A stretch of 8,238 nucleotides of DNA from Planctomycetota bacterium. GTDB lineage: Bacteria > Planctomycetota > Phycisphaerae > UBA1845. The position numbers and the translations under genes are program-made. Position 1 is the first letter of the stretch; every line of letters starts with the position of its first letter. The stretch covers positions 1 through 8,238 of the forward strand of contig JADFOB010000042.1 of assembly GCA_022563055.1 (NCBI GenBank), given 5' to 3'. This document shows positions 6,088 through 8,238 of the stretch, in pieces. Under the pieces are notes generated by a model, which searched no databases, was not told where the DNA came from, and was given only the letters and a program-made list of their open reading frames with translations.

Positions 6088-6918
6088 ATGTCGGGATTTG
6101 AAGAAAAATTCGAACAGGTTCAACTCTTCGTGTCGCAGCACCTGTCCGCCGAAACTCTGGCGAACGCAGTCCCCGCCGCGATCATCTGTCTGGTTGTCGG
6201 TATTGCGATCAGCGTTCTGGGCGCGAAGCTGGCCCGGTGGGGATTCACGGCGGCGTTCATCGCCTTTGGCGCGGGCGTGGGACATCGGTTCTCTGCGGTG
6301 TCAGGCTTCCCATTGCCGGTCTGCATAGTGGTCGGCGCCGGGATGATCGGCGCGATCGGGCACATGACGTTTCGGGTGTGGGTCGGCGCAGCCGTTGCGC
6401 TGGTCCTTTCGACGCTGGCGCTGGGAACGTTCGGCTATCACAACTTACTGCCGCATGTCGAGGCCTTCGAACAGACGCAGTTGGTCGCGCTGGAGACCGC
6501 TGGAGGTGCTGCCGGTTTCGACCTTCCCACGCCCGCGGAGCAGGATGCCTACCGAAACCGGCCCATGGGGGCCTGGAGTCGGGACTTCTGGGTTTTTGTG
6601 ACGGGACAGGACGCCGGAATTGGACCGCGCGCTGAGGCGCTCGGGACGGCTGCCATGGTTATCGGCCTGTTCCTGGGTATCGTTGCAGTCCGGTGGGCGC
6701 TCATCCTCTCGACCTCTCTTATCGGAACCTTCCTCGTAGCCGGCGGTGTGGGAACCCTGTTTACGACCATCTTCCCCGGCTCTTATAAGGCGTTCGTGGA
6801 TCATCCAGGAATCGGCGGCATCGCGGTAGGTGCGTTCCTGGTAACGTCCTGCGTGCTCCAAACCATGCTGACGCGAAAGGCTCGGCAGGAAAAGAAGCCC
6901 ACACCCGCCAAGTCGTGA
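6088..6918 (+). CDS. Seven-helix membrane protein, TMEM198/DUF4203-like
   Basis: A 276-residue integral membrane protein with no close family that I recognise with certainty. Predicted helices are at about 27-46, 50-66, 74-92, 95-116, 183-200, 202-224 and 240-260. A polar N-terminus of 25 residues, a large hydrophilic loop (117-182) and a basic tail (262-276, ending KKPTPAKS) flank them. Three helix-starting segments look alike: ARWGFTAAFIAFGAGVG (49-65), FRVWVGAAVALVLSTLALG (95-113) and VRWALILSTSLIGTFLVAGG (201-220). Each is a basic/aromatic cap followed by a glycine-rich helix. This pattern is typical of the TM7S3/TM198-like (DUF4203) domain and recurs in the next gene, so the two are probably paralogues. 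No enzyme motif or signal peptide is seen. The ribosome site (ACGGA, 6076-6080) is weak. Function is unknown. Confidence 0.6.
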   Translation: MSGFEEKFEQVQLFVSQHLSAETLANAVPAAIICLVVGIAISVLGAKLARWGFTAAFIAFGAGVGHRFSAVSGFPLPVCIVVGAGMIGAIGHMTFRVWVGAAVALVLSTLALGTFGYHNLLPHVEAFEQTQLVALETAGGAAGFDLPTPAEQDAYRNRPMGAWSRDFWVFVTGQDAGIGPRAEALGTAAMVIGLFLGIVAVRWALILSTSLIGTFLVAGGVGTLFTTIFPGSYKAFVDHPGIGGIAVGAFLVTSCVLQTMLTRKARQEKKPTPAKS

Positions 6919-6988
6919 GCCCTGTTCGGGGCGATATCGTAGGTTACTTCTGACGCTTTTGGGTGGATTGCGCAGCCGGGCGGCAGCA

Positions 6989-7046
6989 GCGATCTGTGGG
7001 CTTGAGCCCGCACGGGGCTTCGCGCGGGCTCAAGCCCGCGGCTCGG
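6989..7046. repeat. Second inverted pair of REP-like palindromes, different sequence
   Basis: The arms 6989-7011 and 7024-7046 are inverted copies, 19 of 23 positions matching, around a 12-nt spacer. The central 16 bp (6996-7011 against 7024-7039) pair with a single G·T. Each arm contains the smaller palindrome GGGCTTGAGCCC or its complement. Three of the four differences between the arms are C in the right copy and T in the left, as if the left copy had decayed. It lies between the two membrane-protein genes and ends 16 nt before the ribosome site of the second. No T-run follows, so it reads as a REPIN-like dispersed element rather than a simple terminator, though it may fold in the mRNA. 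Confidence 0.75.
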
Positions 7047-7062
7047 GTGAACCTTACGGTTT

Positions 7063-7067
7063 GGGGA
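7063..7067 (+). promoter_or_regulatory. Ribosome binding site that fixes the start of the second membrane gene
   Basis: GGGGA sits 6 nt before ATG 7074. It favours this start over an in-frame ATG at 6963, which would force translation through the palindromic repeat and add 37 polar residues before the first helix. Confidence 0.6.
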
Positions 7068-7073
7068 CATGCG

Positions 7074-7676
7074 ATGATTACTTCCCTAAATGATTGGCTC
7101 GCTTTCCTGAAGTCCTCCAACATGATCGTCGGTCTCCCGCTCCTCATCGGCGGTGCAGCCCTGATGCTGTTTGGATGGCGGATGTGGCGAGTGTGCGTCG
7201 TTATAGCGTTTGGACTGGGTGGGCTGGCGATCGGAGCGGCGCTGGCCGGTCCCGGACCGAACCAATTGCGGTACGCCGTTGGCTGCGGCGTGGCACTCGC
7301 GGCGTTGAGTTATTGGCCGGTCAACTTCTCTTTGGCCATCCTGGGTGCGGTCGTGGGCGGTGCGACCGTGGTGCAGCTTCTGAGCAGTATGGGGTTGCAC
7401 GGATCGGTGTTGTGGATTCTGTTCGGACTGGCTGCGCTGGGGTGTGCGGCTCTTGCGTTCATCAACCGGCAATTGGTCGTAATCGCCGTGACCTCCTTTC
7501 TGGGTGCGATCTTGCTCATCTCGGGCCTGACTGTTTTCGTGATGAGTTCGCCGTCCCTCTACGGCGCTATGATGTCACATCGTGAGTTCGCCGTCCCCTT
7601 CGCGTTGCTCGTCCCAACGATCATGAGTTGCTTCTACCAGATCGCCGAGGTTCATCGCACCAACGCCAGCCTCTAA
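7074..7676 (+). CDS. Seven-helix membrane protein, TM7S3/TMEM198-like (DUF4203 type)
   Basis: A 200-residue integral membrane protein with almost no soluble part. Predicted helices are at about 18-35, 38-58, 66-80, 82-103, 110-130, 132-156 and 172-190. The arrangement matches the TM7S3/TM198-like domain: GGAALMLFGWRMWRV (26-40), a helix rich in Gly and Ala, then SYWPVNFSLAILGAVVGG (79-96), then INRQLVVIAVTSFLGAILLI (130-149). The phrase 'VTSFLGAxLxxxG' is characteristic of that family as I remember it. The human relative TMEM198 is linked to Wnt signalling, but bacterial members have no established role. It shares repeat pattern and helix number with the gene at 6088 but lacks its 65-residue loop. 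The gene probably shares a transcript with its neighbour, although the 155-nt gap contains a repeat. Confidence 0.68.
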   Translation: MITSLNDWLAFLKSSNMIVGLPLLIGGAALMLFGWRMWRVCVVIAFGLGGLAIGAALAGPGPNQLRYAVGCGVALAALSYWPVNFSLAILGAVVGGATVVQLLSSMGLHGSVLWILFGLAALGCAALAFINRQLVVIAVTSFLGAILLISGLTVFVMSSPSLYGAMMSHREFAVPFALLVPTIMSCFYQIAEVHRTNASL

Positions 7677-7705
7677 GCCACTGTGCGCAATTGGGCGCCG
7701 CTTTT

Positions 7706-7728
7706 CCGAGCCGCGAGCGCAAGCGCTC
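7706..7728. repeat. Single REP-like palindrome at the convergent gene junction
   Basis: CCGAGCCGCG (7706-7715) runs into the perfect palindrome GAGCGC-AA-GCGCTC (7715-7728). The same 10-nt head occurs, reading on the minus strand, in the right arm of the repeat at 6989-7046, where it is joined to a different hairpin. The element lies between convergent genes and covers two bases of the glycosyltransferase stop codon. No T-run is present on either side, so a bidirectional intrinsic terminator is possible only in a weak form. Confidence 0.5.
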
Positions 7729-8238
7729 AAGCTGACCGGGCACTCGGACGGAAATCGCCGGCCCTAGCGTTTCGACTGAGCACCCAACGCCCCATCGCAC
7801 GGGCTACTTGTCGCAGAGTGGCGATGTCAAAACCGTAGGTGCAGGCGCGAGCGAAGTAAACCAGCGCGTCGCGATTCCGGCCGCTTCGCTGAGCGTCGTA
7901 ACCCAATTGTCGATAGGTCCGTGCGAGGTGGTCGCGGAGGATGGCGCGCTGGGGGCGACTCAGATCATCAAAGGTTCGCTGGATTACATGGAGGAGATCG
8001 CGGTAGCGAAGTACGTTGCGATGGCGGTCCGTCCGGGCGAGGCTTCCGTCGACGAAATGATGGATGCTCAAAGGTTCATCGACGAACCCCGCGCGGCAGC
8101 TCCTGGCGACTTTGAGATAGAACAGCCATTCCTCCGCGTACTTCTGATCGGAATCAAACCGGATCGCGCGACCTCGCCGGGATTCTCGTGCCGTGTAGCG
8201 TCCGCCCCCCGTGGCGGACGTAGTGCTCATTCCCCCGT
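7727..8238 (-). CDS. Family 2 glycosyltransferase, C-terminal part (5' end beyond the right edge)
   Basis: The reverse-strand frame is open to the window edge and reads as the end of a GT2-type (GT-A fold) glycosyltransferase. These enzymes transfer sugars from nucleotide-sugars to polysaccharide or glycan acceptors. Counted from the Met at 8228-8230, FDSDQKYAEEWLFYLKVA (25-42) corresponds to the family segment usually read as FDExLxYAEDWDLWLRLA, which carries the catalytic-base acid. DEPLSIHHFVDGSLARTD (51-68) is the following acceptor-side strand. Residues 85-167 form a helical tail (RTYRQLGYDAQRSGRNRDALVYFARA) with TPR-like character. The Met at 8230 is probably internal, since the metal-binding DxD and nucleotide-binding half must lie upstream. 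The usual Glu-Asp-Trp is Glu-Glu-Trp here. Substrate cannot be told. It converges on the membrane genes and is not part of their operon. Confidence 0.75.
   Translation of the reverse strand, partial: GGMSTTSATGGGRYTARESRRGRAIRFDSDQKYAEEWLFYLKVARSCRAGFVDEPLSIHHFVDGSLARTDRHRNVLRYRDLLHVIQRTFDDLSRPQRAILRDHLARTYRQLGYDAQRSGRNRDALVYFARACTYGFDIATLRQVARAMGRWVLSRNARAGDFRPSARSA

Noticed and set aside
6919..6932. GCCC-TGTTCG-GGGC hairpin after the first membrane gene as a terminator
   Set aside because: Only four base pairs and no T-run; expected by chance in this base composition.
6963..7073. In-frame extension of the second membrane protein to an ATG at 6963
   Set aside because: It would translate the palindrome pair, and ATG 7074 has GGGGA at proper spacing directly before the first helix.

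Overview
The window looks like chromosomal DNA from a GC-rich bacterium, most likely a planctomycete, perhaps near Phycisphaerae. That placement is an inference. It rests on three things: a division and cell-wall (dcw) gene order that runs ftsW-murG-murC-murB-ddl-ftsQ and then stops without ftsA or ftsZ, divergent MurG and FtsQ sequences, and short palindromic repeats of a style I associate with planctomycete genomes. No rRNA, tRNA, CRISPR, phage or transposase gene is visible.

Layout. Bases 1-5957 are a plus-strand block of peptidoglycan and division genes: the 3' end of ftsW, then murG, murC, murB, ddl and an ftsQ-like gene. From ftsW to ddl the genes are tightly packed: ftsW/murG overlap by 4 nt (ATGA), murG/murC by about 19 nt, murC/murB by 26 nt, and murB/ddl are 39 nt apart. 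This implies one operon with translational coupling. A 176-nt spacer holding a large inverted pair of palindromes (about 4940-5014) separates ddl from ftsQ. Bases 6088-7676 carry two plus-strand genes for seven-helix membrane proteins with similar architecture (TM7S3/TMEM198-like, DUF4203 type). A second, different inverted palindrome pair (6989-7046) lies between them. On the minus strand from the right edge to 7727 is the C-terminal part of a family 2 glycosyltransferase, convergent with the second membrane gene. A third single palindrome (7706-7728) covers its stop codon.

How the genes work together. MurC and MurB make UDP-MurNAc and start its peptide. Ddl supplies D-Ala-D-Ala. MurG adds GlcNAc to lipid I to give lipid II. 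FtsW is the SEDS polymerase that uses lipid II at the division site, and FtsQ belongs to the FtsQ-FtsL-FtsB complex that controls it. The two TMEM198-like proteins have no established bacterial function, and their link to division is only by position.

No wholly new defence or mobile system is evident. The most interesting items are the three REP-like palindromes, two of which share a 10-nt head joined to different hairpins; the pair of seven-helix membrane proteins directly after ftsQ; the substituted acceptor-site residues in MurG; and the end of the dcw cluster at ftsQ.
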